NCBI GenBank assembly: GCA_017429695.1
Contig: JAFROK010000052.1
Location: forward strand, 1-64,000
Source: Clostridia bacterium
GTDB lineage: Bacteria > Bacillota > Clostridia > Christensenellales > Aristaeellaceae
Length of the DNA: 64,000 nucleotides
Direction: 5' to 3'
A program made the translations under genes and the position numbers. Shown piece by piece: positions 43,840 through 53,395 of the stretch (position 1 is its first letter; every line of letters begins with the position of its first letter). The notes under the pieces were generated by a model. It was not told the DNA's origin and searched no databases. It was given only the letters and a program-made list of their open reading frames with translations.

Positions 43840-45096
43840 ATGGCGCTGCGGAATGTTACGGGGGCAAGGTGCACGATCTGCGGCCGGGTGACTCCCGCTG
43901 AACCGGAGACGACCGTATGCCCGCACTGCGGCGGGATCCTGGACATCGAATATGACTACGACTATATCCGTTCCTGCTTCCGGAAGCAGCCGCTCACGGA
44001 GCGGAACGATCCGACCATGTGGCGCTACCTGGAGCTGCTGCCGGTGGAAGGCCTGGGCACCCGGCCGCGCCTGCGGGTGGGCGGATCTCCCCTGTACCAG
44101 GCGGACGCATTGGGAAAAGAACTGGGCATCCGGGAGCTTTGGATCAAGGATGACGGGCAGAATCCCACCGCATCACTGAAGGACCGGGCTTCCGCCATGG
44201 CTGTGATCAAAGCCGGCGAGGCAGGGAAAACCACCATTGCCTGCTCCTCCACGGGCAATGCCGCCAGTTCGCTGGCGGGCAACGCAGCGGCTGCGGGACT
44301 GTCCACATTCATCTTTGTTCCTTCCCGGGCGCCGAAGGGCAAGGTGGCCCAGCTGATGATGTTCGGCGCGACGGTCATCCTGGTGGAAGGAAGCTATGAG
44401 GATACCTTCCGGATTTCCGCGGAGGCGATTGACCGGTGGGGTTGGTATAACCGGAACGCGGCCATCAATCCCTACCTGATGGAGGGAAAGAAGACGGTTT
44501 CGCTGGAGATTGCGGAACAGCTCGGCTTCAGGATGCCGGATTATGTGGCTGTTTCCGTGGGCGACGGCTGTACCATCGGCGGCGTATGGAAGGGATTCAA
44601 AGACCTGTACCAGGCCGGGATGATCGACCGGCTACCCCGCATCATCAGCGTGCAGGCCAGCGGCTGCTGCCCGATCAATACAGCTGCGGCCGCGGGTACC
44701 ATGGAATGGGTTCCGCAGGAGGAGAACACGCTGGCGGACTCCATTGCGGTCGGTGTACCACGGAATCCTGTCAAGGCCCTGCGGGCGATCAGCGAATCAA
44801 ACGGCGTAATTGTGAATGTCAGCGATGAGGAGATCATGGCGGCCATGCGGCTGCTCGGCAGACGGGCGGGCGTCTTTGCGGAACCGGCCGGTGCCGCCGG
44901 TACGGCAGGCGTCAAAAAAGCCATTGAGACCGGGCTGATCGAAAAGGATGCGTCGGTGGTGTCCATCGTGACCGGGAACGGCCTGAAGGACGTCAACAAC
45001 GCGATCCGGGCTGCCGGGGAACCGATGAGCATCCGGCCGGAACTGGACGCGCTGCTGGAGGCGTTTGAGGCGCGGGACATCAAAATACCGGAATAA
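43840..45096 (+). CDS. Threonine synthase-like PLP enzyme with zinc ribbon
   Basis: The 418-residue protein has an N-terminal zinc ribbon (C11, C14, C27, C30) and a threonine synthase-like fold-type II PLP domain with the lysine K114 in NPTASLKDRA and the phosphate loop STGNAASSLAG. AVSVGDGCTIGG and EPAGAAGTAG are further family features. GGAGGGG precedes ATG 43840, 12 bp after the previous PLP gene. A biosynthetic threonine synthase is the usual annotation, but in this purine operon it may act as an ammonia-lyase. Specificity cannot be read from the sequence. Confidence 0.75.
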   Translation: MALRNVTGARCTICGRVTPAEPETTVCPHCGGILDIEYDYDYIRSCFRKQPLTERNDPTMWRYLELLPVEGLGTRPRLRVGGSPLYQADALGKELGIRELWIKDDGQNPTASLKDRASAMAVIKAGEAGKTTIACSSTGNAASSLAGNAAAAGLSTFIFVPSRAPKGKVAQLMMFGATVILVEGSYEDTFRISAEAIDRWGWYNRNAAINPYLMEGKKTVSLEIAEQLGFRMPDYVAVSVGDGCTIGGVWKGFKDLYQAGMIDRLPRIISVQASGCCPINTAAAAGTMEWVPQEENTLADSIAVGVPRNPVKALRAISESNGVIVNVSDEEIMAAMRLLGRRAGVFAEPAGAAGTAGVKKAIETGLIEKDASVVSIVTGNGLKDVNNAIRAAGEPMSIRPELDALLEAFEARDIKIPE

Positions 45097-45157
45097 CAGG
45101 AATACAGAACAGCGCCAGAAAGATGGCGGGTATGATCAAAAGAAGGGAGAACTGCCT

Positions 45158-47443
45158 GTGTATACGGGACAGAGTATCAAAAGGGTAGACGCCCTGGACA
45201 AAGTGACCGGGCGGACCAAGTATACGGACGACCTGTGCGACCGGAAGGCATATATTGCCAGGGTACTGCATTCCACCATTGCCAACGGGAAGGTGCTGTC
45301 CTTTGACCTGTCCGAAGCAGAGAAGGTGCCAGGCGTGGTGAAAATCCTGACCTGCTTTGACGTGAAGGAGAAACATTATTTTCCGACGGCCGGGCATCCC
45401 TGGTCCACGGATCCGGGACACCAGGATGTGGCGGACCGGCTGGTGCTGACGGACCGGGTGCTCTTCTACGGGGACGATATCGCCGCCGTGGTGGCGGAGG
45501 ATGAGGTTGCTGCTGCCCAGGCCCTGCGGCTGATCCGGGTGGAATATGAGGAATACCCGTTTGTGCTGGATGTGCAGAAGGCCATGGAAGACGGGGCGCC
45601 CCTGCTGCATGAGAATTATCCCAATAATATCCTGAAGCATACCACGATCCGGAACGGCGACTATGAAAAAGCCATTCAGGAACCGGGCCTGATAAAGGTC
45701 GAAGGCTGGTATGAAACGCCGGTGGTGCAGCACTGCCACATTGAAAACTTCATCTGCTTTGCCGAAAAAGAGGGCGAGCGGATCACAGTGGTCAGTTCCA
45801 CCCAGATACCGCATATTGTGCGCCGGATCGTCGGACAGGCGCTCGGCACCGGCTGGGGAAATATCCGGGTAATCAAGCCTTATATTGGCGGCGGATTCGG
45901 CAACAAACAGGATATCCTGTATGAACCGCTGTGCGCCTGGCTGAGCCTGCAGGTCGGCGGACACCTGGTGAAGCTGGACGTTCCCCGGGAGGAAACCTTC
46001 GTCTGTAACCGGACGCGGCACTCCATCCGCAACCATATTATCTCCTGGGTGCGGCCTGACGGGACCTATGCGGCCCGGAAACTGGAAGCATTTTCCGACC
46101 AGGGCGCATATGCGTCCCACGGACACAGCATCTGCGCCAAAGGCGCCGGCGCTTTCCCGCAGCTTTATCCCTGTCCTAACGTGGAGGTGGACGCCTATAC
46201 AGTGTTTACCAACAAACCGGTGGCAGGCGCTATGCGGGGCTACGGCATTCCCCAGTCCATGTGGGCGGTGGAGTCCCACACGGAGGATGTGTGCGCGGCC
46301 ATCGGCGCGGATCCGATTGAATTCCGCCGGCGCAACCTGATGCCGGTGGGCTATACGGACGGATTCTCCAAAAACGAGAACTATTTCGATTCCTTCAACC
46401 AGTGCCTGGACAAGGCCATGAAGGCGATTGATTACGAGCGGAAATACAAGGAGTACCAGAACCAGACGGGAGATATCCGCCGGGGGATCGGTGTGGCGGT
46501 ATTCTGGTACAACACAGCGGTATGGCCCATCTCGCTGGAATCCACATCCTGCCGGATGGTGCTGAACCAGGACGGGTCTTTCCAGCTGCAGCTGGGAGAA
46601 ACCGAGATCGGCCAGGGAGCGGACACGGCCTTTGCCCAGATGGCAGCTGATGTGGTCGGCGTTCCGGTTGAAAAGGTTCATGTGGTTTCCTGCCAGGATA
46701 CGGACGTGACACCTTTCGGCACCAGCGCCTATGCATCGCGGCAGACTTATGTGGCCGGATTTTCCATCCGGCAGACGGGCCTGCAGCTGAAGGAAAAGAT
46801 CCTGGATTATGCCCACCTGCTGACCCGGATGCCAGCGTTCAACCTGGATATCCGGGAGGGAAATATCGTCCGCATTCCGGACGGGCGGGTGCTGATGAAC
46901 CTGGAAGAGCTGGCGACCGAAGCGCTGTACAGCCTGGATAACAGCCGGCATATTACGGCAGAGAGCACCTACCAGGTGAAGTCCAACGCCTACTCCTTCG
47001 GCTGCACCATTGCCGAGGTGGAAGTGGACATTCCGATGTGCCGCGCAAAGCTGCTTAACATTGTCAACTGCCATGACGCGGGCAAACTGATCAATCCCGC
47101 CCTGGCCGAGGCCCAGGTGCACGGCGGCATGAGCATGGGCATCGGTTTCGGACTGAGCGAGAAACTGATGTTTGACGAAAAGACGGGACGGCCGCTGAAC
47201 AACAACCTGCTTGACTATAAACTATCCACATTCCTGGACCATCCGACGCTGAAAGCCGAATTTGTGGAAAACGCCGAACCGACCAGCGCATTCGGGACGA
47301 AAGGCCTGGGCGAACCGCCGGCCTGCTCTCCCGCGCCGGCGATCCGGAACGCGATCTACCATGCCACGGGCGTAGGCGTGAAGAACGCGCCGGCAAATCC
47401 GCACAACCTGTTCAAGGCGTTCTCCGAAGCAGGGCTGATTTAA
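45158..47443 (+). CDS. xdhA: Xanthine dehydrogenase molybdenum-binding subunit
   Basis: The 761-residue subunit carries the molybdopterin cofactor that hydroxylates hypoxanthine and xanthine. Conserved features are the N-terminal VTGRTKYTDDL, GGGFGNKQD, the substrate-loop GAMRGYGIPQ and the catalytic Glu in KGLGEPP near the C terminus. GAAGGGAG at 45142-45149 fits the GTG at 45158, leaving 61 bp after the previous gene; the open frame to 45065 overlaps that gene and is rejected. FAD and 2Fe-2S subunits follow directly, as in E. coli XdhABC. Confidence 0.92.
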   Translation: MYTGQSIKRVDALDKVTGRTKYTDDLCDRKAYIARVLHSTIANGKVLSFDLSEAEKVPGVVKILTCFDVKEKHYFPTAGHPWSTDPGHQDVADRLVLTDRVLFYGDDIAAVVAEDEVAAAQALRLIRVEYEEYPFVLDVQKAMEDGAPLLHENYPNNILKHTTIRNGDYEKAIQEPGLIKVEGWYETPVVQHCHIENFICFAEKEGERITVVSSTQIPHIVRRIVGQALGTGWGNIRVIKPYIGGGFGNKQDILYEPLCAWLSLQVGGHLVKLDVPREETFVCNRTRHSIRNHIISWVRPDGTYAARKLEAFSDQGAYASHGHSICAKGAGAFPQLYPCPNVEVDAYTVFTNKPVAGAMRGYGIPQSMWAVESHTEDVCAAIGADPIEFRRRNLMPVGYTDGFSKNENYFDSFNQCLDKAMKAIDYERKYKEYQNQTGDIRRGIGVAVFWYNTAVWPISLESTSCRMVLNQDGSFQLQLGETEIGQGADTAFAQMAADVVGVPVEKVHVVSCQDTDVTPFGTSAYASRQTYVAGFSIRQTGLQLKEKILDYAHLLTRMPAFNLDIREGNIVRIPDGRVLMNLEELATEALYSLDNSRHITAESTYQVKSNAYSFGCTIAEVEVDIPMCRAKLLNIVNCHDAGKLINPALAEAQVHGGMSMGIGFGLSEKLMFDEKTGRPLNNNLLDYKLSTFLDHPTLKAEFVENAEPTSAFGTKGLGEPPACSPAPAIRNAIYHATGVGVKNAPANPHNLFKAFSEAGLI

Positions 47444-47455
47444 GGAGGAAGGATT

Positions 47456-48343
47456 ATGTACGATATTAAAGCACTGTATGAGGCGGAGAGCGTTGCGGAC
47501 GCGATCCGGCTGCTGCAGGAACATCCGGAAGCACAGATTATTGCCGGCGGCAGCGATGTGCTGGTGCAGGTCCGTGAAGGGAAACGGGCCGGCGCAGAGC
47601 TGGTGAGCATCTACGGGATTGACGCGATGCGCGGCGTGACCTATGACGAAGAAGGCGCGATCCGGATCGGTTCACTGACCAGCTTTTCCCATATTGCCGC
47701 AGATCCGATCATCCGGGAAAAAATCCCGGTGCTTGGCGAAGCGGTGAGCCTGGTGGGCGGTCCCCAGATCCGGAATATCGGCACCATCGGCGGAAACACC
47801 TGCAACGGCGTGACCAGTGCGGATTCAGCATCCACGCTGTTTGCCTGGGACGCGATTGTGGAACTGACCGGCCCGGACGGAATCAGGAAGGTACCCATTC
47901 AGGAATTCTATATCAAAGCGGGCAAAGTGGACCTGCGGCCGGCAGAACTGCAGACGGCCATTATCATTCCGAAAAAGGCATATGAAGGCTATTTCGGAAA
48001 TTATATCAAGTATGCCATGCGGGAAGCGATGGACATTGCCACCCTCGGCTGCTCGGTCAATGTCTGCCTGACGGAAGACAAAACCGGGATCCGGGACGCC
48101 CGGATCGCTTACGGCGTAGCCGGACCGGTGCCGATGCGGGTTCCGACGGCGGAAGCGGCGGCCAAAGGCCAGCCGGTGTGCCGGGAAACGGTTGAGACAT
48201 TTGCAAAGTCCGTGCTGGAAGACATCCATCCCCGGGACAGCTGGAGAGCAGCCAAAGCCTTCCGTGAACATATCGCGGTCGAAATGGCGAAGCGGGCGCT
48301 GACGAAGTCCATTGAACTGGCGGGAGGTGAAATCCGTGAGTAA
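47456..48343 (+). CDS. xdhB: Xanthine dehydrogenase FAD-binding subunit
   Basis: The 295-residue flavoprotein subunit passes electrons from the 2Fe-2S clusters to NAD+ or another acceptor. It has the AQIIAGGSDVLVQVREG and NIGTIGGNTCNGVTSAD motifs of the CoxM/XdhB family, which bind the FAD diphosphate. GGAGGAAGG precedes ATG 47456, 12 bp after xdhA. The end overlaps xdhC by eight bases. Confidence 0.93.
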   Translation: MYDIKALYEAESVADAIRLLQEHPEAQIIAGGSDVLVQVREGKRAGAELVSIYGIDAMRGVTYDEEGAIRIGSLTSFSHIAADPIIREKIPVLGEAVSLVGGPQIRNIGTIGGNTCNGVTSADSASTLFAWDAIVELTGPDGIRKVPIQEFYIKAGKVDLRPAELQTAIIIPKKAYEGYFGNYIKYAMREAMDIATLGCSVNVCLTEDKTGIRDARIAYGVAGPVPMRVPTAEAAAKGQPVCRETVETFAKSVLEDIHPRDSWRAAKAFREHIAVEMAKRALTKSIELAGGEIRE

Positions 48344-48827
48344 ACAGTACAAGCAGATTCACTGCGTGATCAACGGCAAGGAACGGGAAGCCATGGTGGA
48401 CGTTCGCGCCTCCCTGACCGATCTGCTGCGAAATGATTTCCGCCTGACCAGCGTCAAGAAAGGATGCGAGGTCGGTGAATGCGGCGCATGCAATGTGCTG
48501 ATTAACGGGGAATGTTTCAATTCCTGCATTTACCTGGCGGTATGGGCGGACGGAAAAGAAATCCTGACGCTGGAAGGTCTGGAAGGACCGAACGGCGAGA
48601 TTTCCGATATCCAGCAGGCATTCATAGACGAAGCAGCTGTACAGTGCGGCTTCTGCACGCCGGGTGCAATCATGAGCGCGGTGGAAATCCTGAACGAAGG
48701 CCGGGAACTGAGCGACGAGGAAATCCGGATCCGGATGTCCGGCCATCTGTGCCGCTGCACCGGATATGAGAACATTTTCCGGGCAGTAAAGAAAACCATG
48801 CGCAAGCGGCTTGGACTCGACGGCTGA
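48336..48827 (+). CDS. xdhC: Xanthine dehydrogenase 2Fe-2S subunit
   Basis: The 163-residue subunit holds two [2Fe-2S] clusters: the plant ferredoxin-like set in CEVGECGACNVLINGECFNSC-type spacing (first cluster) and the second in QCGFCTPG and LCRCTGY. It links the molybdenum and flavin subunits. GGGAGGTG at 48322-48329 fits the GTG at 48336, inside the end of xdhB. Confidence 0.94.
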   Translation: MSKQYKQIHCVINGKEREAMVDVRASLTDLLRNDFRLTSVKKGCEVGECGACNVLINGECFNSCIYLAVWADGKEILTLEGLEGPNGEISDIQQAFIDEAAVQCGFCTPGAIMSAVEILNEGRELSDEEIRIRMSGHLCRCTGYENIFRAVKKTMRKRLGLDG

Positions 48828-48844
48828 AAAAAGAGGTGGATAAG

Positions 48845-50170
48845 ATGCTGCTGATCGGAAACGGACAGGTGATTACCCGGAACCCGGAGATGCCGTACCT
48901 GAAGAACGGCGCGGTCGTTACAGAGGGAACAAAGATCATTGCTGTGGGCGACAGCGATACACTGCTGAAGGCATATCCGGACGCGGAGTTTGTGGACGCG
49001 GCACGCGGCGTTATCATGCCCGGCCTGATCAATGCCCATACCCATATCTATTCCGGACTGGCCAGGGGACTGTCGATCAAAGGACACAATCCCACCAACT
49101 TCCTGGAGATCCTGGAAGGCATGTGGTGGCATATTGACCGGCACCTGACGCTGGACGGGACGAAGGCCAGCGCCTATGCGACAATCCTGGACTGCATCCG
49201 CAACGGCGTGACCACGATATTCGATCATCATGCCAGTTTCTGTGAGATTCCGGGGTCCCTGTTTGCCATCCGGGATGTGGCCCGGGAGACCGGAATGCGC
49301 GCATGCCTCTGCTACGAGGTGTCGGAGCGGGACGGCGAGGAGAAAACCCTGGAGGGCATCCGGGAAAACGTCGATTTCGCCAAGTGGGCCCTGGAAGCCG
49401 ATGATCCCATGATCAAAGCGATGTTCGGCGGCCATGCGCTCTTTACGATCTCCGACAAAACATTTGAAAAAATGGTCGAAGCCAACAACGGCATGACCGG
49501 TTTCCATATCCATGTGGCGGAAGGCATGAACGACGTTTACGACAGCCTCCGGAAATACGGCTGCCGCCCGGTGAACAGGCTGCTGTACAATGGGATCCTG
49601 GGCGAGAAGACACTGCTGGGCCACTGCATCCATGTGAGCCCGGCTGAAATGGATATCATCAAAGAAACCGGCACCATGGTGGTGAACAATCCGGAATCCA
49701 ACATGGGCAATGCCGTGGGGTGCGCGCCGGTGCTGCAGATGATGCAGAAAGGAATTACCGTGGGCATGGGCACGGATGCCTACACCCACGATATGCTGGA
49801 AAGCATGAAGGTGTTCCTGATTATCCAGCGGCATAACGCGGCGCTTCCGAATGTGGCCTGGGGCGAAGATGTTACGATGCAGTTTGTGAACAACCGGGCC
49901 ATTGCGGAGAAATATTTCGGCGTGCCCCTCGGCATCCTGAAGGAAGGCGCGGGGGCGGACGTCATCGTGATGGATTACAAGCCATTTACGCCCTTTGACG
50001 ATTCCAATATCGACGGCCACATGCTGTTCGGGATGAACGGGCGGAACTGCCGAACTACAATCATCAACGGACGGCTGCTGTATCATGACCGCCGGTTTGT
50101 CGACCTGGATGAGGAACGGATCAACGCGTGGACACTGGAACAGAGCAAACTGCTCTGGGCGGAACTGTAA
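48845..50170 (+). CDS. ssnA: SsnA-type putative aminohydrolase
   Basis: The 441-residue amidohydrolase has the zinc ligands in NAHTHIYSG, HIHVAEG, GHCIHV and MGTDAYTHD. The fit to SsnA is supported by the adjacent ygfK. SsnA belongs to the gene set associated with anaerobic urate/purine breakdown and is expected to hydrolyse an amidine or ring bond in an intermediate; the exact substrate is not established. AAGAGGTGG fits ATG 48845, with a GTG at 48836 as alternative. Confidence 0.9.
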   Translation: MLLIGNGQVITRNPEMPYLKNGAVVTEGTKIIAVGDSDTLLKAYPDAEFVDAARGVIMPGLINAHTHIYSGLARGLSIKGHNPTNFLEILEGMWWHIDRHLTLDGTKASAYATILDCIRNGVTTIFDHHASFCEIPGSLFAIRDVARETGMRACLCYEVSERDGEEKTLEGIRENVDFAKWALEADDPMIKAMFGGHALFTISDKTFEKMVEANNGMTGFHIHVAEGMNDVYDSLRKYGCRPVNRLLYNGILGEKTLLGHCIHVSPAEMDIIKETGTMVVNNPESNMGNAVGCAPVLQMMQKGITVGMGTDAYTHDMLESMKVFLIIQRHNAALPNVAWGEDVTMQFVNNRAIAEKYFGVPLGILKEGAGADVIVMDYKPFTPFDDSNIDGHMLFGMNGRNCRTTIINGRLLYHDRRFVDLDEERINAWTLEQSKLLWAEL

Positions 50171-50188
50171 TTCAAAGGGAGGGATTCC

Positions 50189-53179
50189 ATGAGTGATGTG
50201 ATGCGGCCTATGCCTTTCGGGCAGCTGATGAACTGGGCCCTGGAGGAATACCGGAAAAACGACAGCCTGTTCGGCGTTTCCAATCCCGTGAAGCACAGGG
50301 ACGGCCAGGCACTGCCGATCTTTGATGAAAAGATTGAAGCACCTTTCGGCCCGGCAGCCGGACCTCACACCCAGCTGGCGCAGAATATCATTGCTGCCTA
50401 TGCAGCAGGGGCCCGTTTTTTTGAGCTGAAGACGGTGCAGGTCATGGACGGTCCCGAACTGGCAAAATGCGTGAACAAGCCGTGTATCACAGCAGGGGAT
50501 GAATGCTATAACTGCGAATGGTCCACAGAACTGTATGTGACCCAGGCGTTCGGGGAGTATGTCAAGGCCTGGGTGGCCTGCAAACTGCTGGCGAAAGAAT
50601 TCGGCCTGGGTGATCCGGACGGATTTGTGTTCAACATGTCGGTCGGCTACGACCTGGCCGGGATCAAAAGCGAAAAGATCAATGCCTTTATTGACGGCAT
50701 GATCGAGGCAAAGGACACAGAAGCATTCCGGGAGTGTATTGCGTGGGCCCGGGAAAACACCGGCCTGTTCACCAACGTGGATGAAGCGTATGCAGCGGGC
50801 ATCAGTTCCCGCATCTCCTGTTCGATTACGGAGTCCACGCTGCACGGATGCCCGCCGGATGAAATTGAACGGATTGCCACCTACCTGATTACGGAGAAAC
50901 ACCTGAACACATATATCAAGCTGAATCCGACGCTGCTGGGCTATGAATATGCCAGGAACCGGCTGGACAGCCTGGGATTTGACTATGTTCATTTTGACGA
51001 CCGGCATTTCCGGGAAGACCTGCAATGGAAGGATGCCGTACCGATGCTGGAACGCCTGTCGGCGTTGGCCAAAGGAAAGGGCCTTGAGTTCGGCGTCAAA
51101 CTGACGAACACATTCCCGGTGGATGTGACCCAGGGAGAACTGCCCAGTGAAGAAATGTACATGGCCGGGCGGGCACTTTTCCCGCTGACGATCCACCTGG
51201 CTGCCAGAATCAGCGAAACCTTCGGCGGAAAGCTGCGCATCTCCTGGTCGGGCGGTGCGGATATCCACAACATCGCGGATCTTTTCAAAGCCGGCATTTG
51301 GCCGATTACCATGGCAACTGCGATCCTGAAACCGGGCGGGTACCAGCGGATGAACCAGATTGCGGAGAGCTTCGCAGGCTGCGGCAGCGAACCGTTCCGG
51401 GGCGTGGATGTACAGGCGGTCAAGGCGCTGGATGAAGGCGTTGCTGAAACCGATTATTACCGGAAACCGGTGAAACCGCTGCCGGACAGGAAGACCGGCA
51501 GGGCCCTGCCCCTGTTTGACTGCTTCACCGCCCCGTGCCGGGACGGATGCCCTATCGGGCAGGATATTCCGGCCTACCTGCAGGCCATGCTGGATGAGGA
51601 GCCGGAGAAAGCGCTGCGCATTATCCTGGAGCGGAATCCGCTTCCGTTCATTACGGGAACCATCTGCCCCCATCACTGCGGGGACAAATGTATGCGAAAC
51701 TATTATGAGGAGACGCTGCAAATCCGCGGGACTAAGCTGGAAGCGGCGATGCAGGCATTTGATGCCGTTCTTCCGTCCCTGCGCGCAGGACAGGCCGCAG
51801 GCGGCAAAAAGGTTGCTGTGGTCGGCGCGGGCCCGGCTGGCCTCGCGGCTGCCATGTTCCTGTCCAGGGCGGGGGTACCGGTAACGGTATTTGAACGCAG
51901 GCAAGCCCCCGGCGGCGTGGTTGCCCATATCATTCCCGATTTCCGGATCAGCATGGAGACGATTGAAAAGGATATCGCCATCTGCAAAGCGTTCGGCGCA
52001 GAGATCGTATGCGGAAGGGAAATCACCTCCGTTGCGGCGCTGAAAGCGGAAGGCTATACTGACGTAATTGTGGCCGTTGGCGCCTGGAAGCATGGCCGGA
52101 ATCCGCTGGCGGAGGGCGAATGCCTGGACGCGCTGACATTCCTGGAAAAGTTCAAGGCGGATCCGGCGTCGGTCAATGCCGGACAGAATATTGCCGTGCT
52201 GGGCGGCGGCAACACCGCTATGGATGTGGCCCGGGCGGCCCGGAGACTGCCCGGCAGCCCAAAGGTACGGCTGGTCTACCGCCGGACAAGACGGTATATG
52301 CCGGCGGATGAAGAAGAGTTGCAGATGGCGCTGGCGGATGGCGTGGAATTTATGGAACTGCTGGCGCCCGAAAAACTGAAGGGCGGGCAGTTGATCTGCC
52401 ATGTGATGGAACTAGGCGCCCCGGACAAATCCGGCAGGCGCTCGCCGGTGGATACAGGCGAGGTCCGGAACATCCCGGCGGATACCGTGATTGCTGCCGT
52501 GGGCGAACGGGTGGATACCGCGCTGTTTGAATCGGCAGGCTGCACGATCAGCGAAAAAGGCCTGCCGGTGGTTGACGCGGGAATGAAGACCAGCACGGAA
52601 GGCGTTTATGCCATCGGCGACGCACGCCGGGGACCGGCGACCGTTGTGGAAGGTATTGCCGACGCACAGGCCGCCGCGGCAGCCATCGCGGGGATCCGGT
52701 TTGACGGATGCGAAGCAGAGAACAGTGCGGCCCATGAAAGCCAGTACCTGTTCAAGAAGGGCCGGGTGGCGGAGGATACATCGGCCTTGCCGGACTGGCG
52801 GTGCCTTGGGTGTCCGACGGTTTGTGAAGTGTGCGCGGATGTATGCCCGAACCGGGCAAATGTAGCCATTCACGTACCCGGCAAATGCCAGGCACAGATC
52901 ATCCATGTGGACGGCATGTGCAACGAATGCGGCAACTGCGCCGTATTCTGCCCGTACAGCGGCAAACCCTACCGGGATAAGTTCACCCTGTTCTGGTCGG
53001 AGGAGGACTTTGCGGACAGCGAAAACGAGGGCTTCCTGCCGGTCGGGAAGGACAGCGTGAAGCTGCGGATGGACGGAAAGGTACAGACGGTGTCGGTCAG
53101 CGAACTGGACCGGATTTCTGAAGACGCTGCCGGCATCATCCGGACAGTGATCAGTGAATACGGATACCTGATTCCATAG
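50189..53179 (+). CDS. ygfK: YgfK-type oxidoreductase, dihydropyrimidine dehydrogenase-like
   Basis: The 996-residue protein combines a dihydroorotate dehydrogenase-like N-terminal domain (about 1-420), a Cys cluster CFTAPCRDGC near 444 with CPHHCGDKCMRNY near 495, a GltD-like flavin/NAD domain with GAGPAGLAAAMFL near 545 and GGGNTAMDVARA near 671, and C-terminal [4Fe-4S] motifs CPTVCEVCADVCPNR and CNECGNCAVFCPYSGKP. It is often named putative selenate reductase subunit, but the gene family clusters with purine degradation and probably reduces a purine intermediate with NAD(P)H. It is full length. Confidence 0.92.
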   Translation: MSDVMRPMPFGQLMNWALEEYRKNDSLFGVSNPVKHRDGQALPIFDEKIEAPFGPAAGPHTQLAQNIIAAYAAGARFFELKTVQVMDGPELAKCVNKPCITAGDECYNCEWSTELYVTQAFGEYVKAWVACKLLAKEFGLGDPDGFVFNMSVGYDLAGIKSEKINAFIDGMIEAKDTEAFRECIAWARENTGLFTNVDEAYAAGISSRISCSITESTLHGCPPDEIERIATYLITEKHLNTYIKLNPTLLGYEYARNRLDSLGFDYVHFDDRHFREDLQWKDAVPMLERLSALAKGKGLEFGVKLTNTFPVDVTQGELPSEEMYMAGRALFPLTIHLAARISETFGGKLRISWSGGADIHNIADLFKAGIWPITMATAILKPGGYQRMNQIAESFAGCGSEPFRGVDVQAVKALDEGVAETDYYRKPVKPLPDRKTGRALPLFDCFTAPCRDGCPIGQDIPAYLQAMLDEEPEKALRIILERNPLPFITGTICPHHCGDKCMRNYYEETLQIRGTKLEAAMQAFDAVLPSLRAGQAAGGKKVAVVGAGPAGLAAAMFLSRAGVPVTVFERRQAPGGVVAHIIPDFRISMETIEKDIAICKAFGAEIVCGREITSVAALKAEGYTDVIVAVGAWKHGRNPLAEGECLDALTFLEKFKADPASVNAGQNIAVLGGGNTAMDVARAARRLPGSPKVRLVYRRTRRYMPADEEELQMALADGVEFMELLAPEKLKGGQLICHVMELGAPDKSGRRSPVDTGEVRNIPADTVIAAVGERVDTALFESAGCTISEKGLPVVDAGMKTSTEGVYAIGDARRGPATVVEGIADAQAAAAAIAGIRFDGCEAENSAAHESQYLFKKGRVAEDTSALPDWRCLGCPTVCEVCADVCPNRANVAIHVPGKCQAQIIHVDGMCNECGNCAVFCPYSGKPYRDKFTLFWSEEDFADSENEGFLPVGKDSVKLRMDGKVQTVSVSELDRISEDAAGIIRTVISEYGYLIP

Positions 53180-53231
53180 GGGAAAGATATCAGGTGTCAG
53201 GAGATCTCGTGAAGAGCATTATAGCCTGAGA

Positions 53232-53323
53232 ACGTACGGGGGAGATCCTTGCTCTGCATGTGATCTGTTACCCAAATCATAGATTTGGACAGATCATCAT
53301 TGCTTCGCTCAGGATGACAGGCG
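53232..53323. repeat. REP/MITE-like palindromic element between ygfK and ygeY
   Basis: A nested perfect palindrome lies at 53261-53296: TGATCTGT/ACAGATCA outside and CCAAATC/GATTTGG inside. It is flanked by GGAGATCCTT on the left and CTTCGCTCAGGATGACAG on the right. These flanks match a short repeat seen in many bacterial genomes. The 216-base gap has no gene. Confidence 0.6.
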
Positions 53324-53395
53324 GAGGCCAGGGGTTATTCCTGAATGTGGAAAGAACAGAGTGACAGATATCAGTCAGAAGGGAGAAATATCAGT

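Noticed and set aside
48530..52402. A 1290-codon open frame on the minus strand opposite ssnA and ygfK
   Set aside because: It lies antisense to two clearly recognised enzymes, has no family motifs and is rich in His, Arg, Gln and Pro, as expected from the complement of GC-rich codons.
53180..53395. Missing gene in the ygfK-ygeY gap
   Set aside because: The stretch is dominated by a palindromic repeat and has no ribosome binding site followed by an open frame longer than the ygeY extension.
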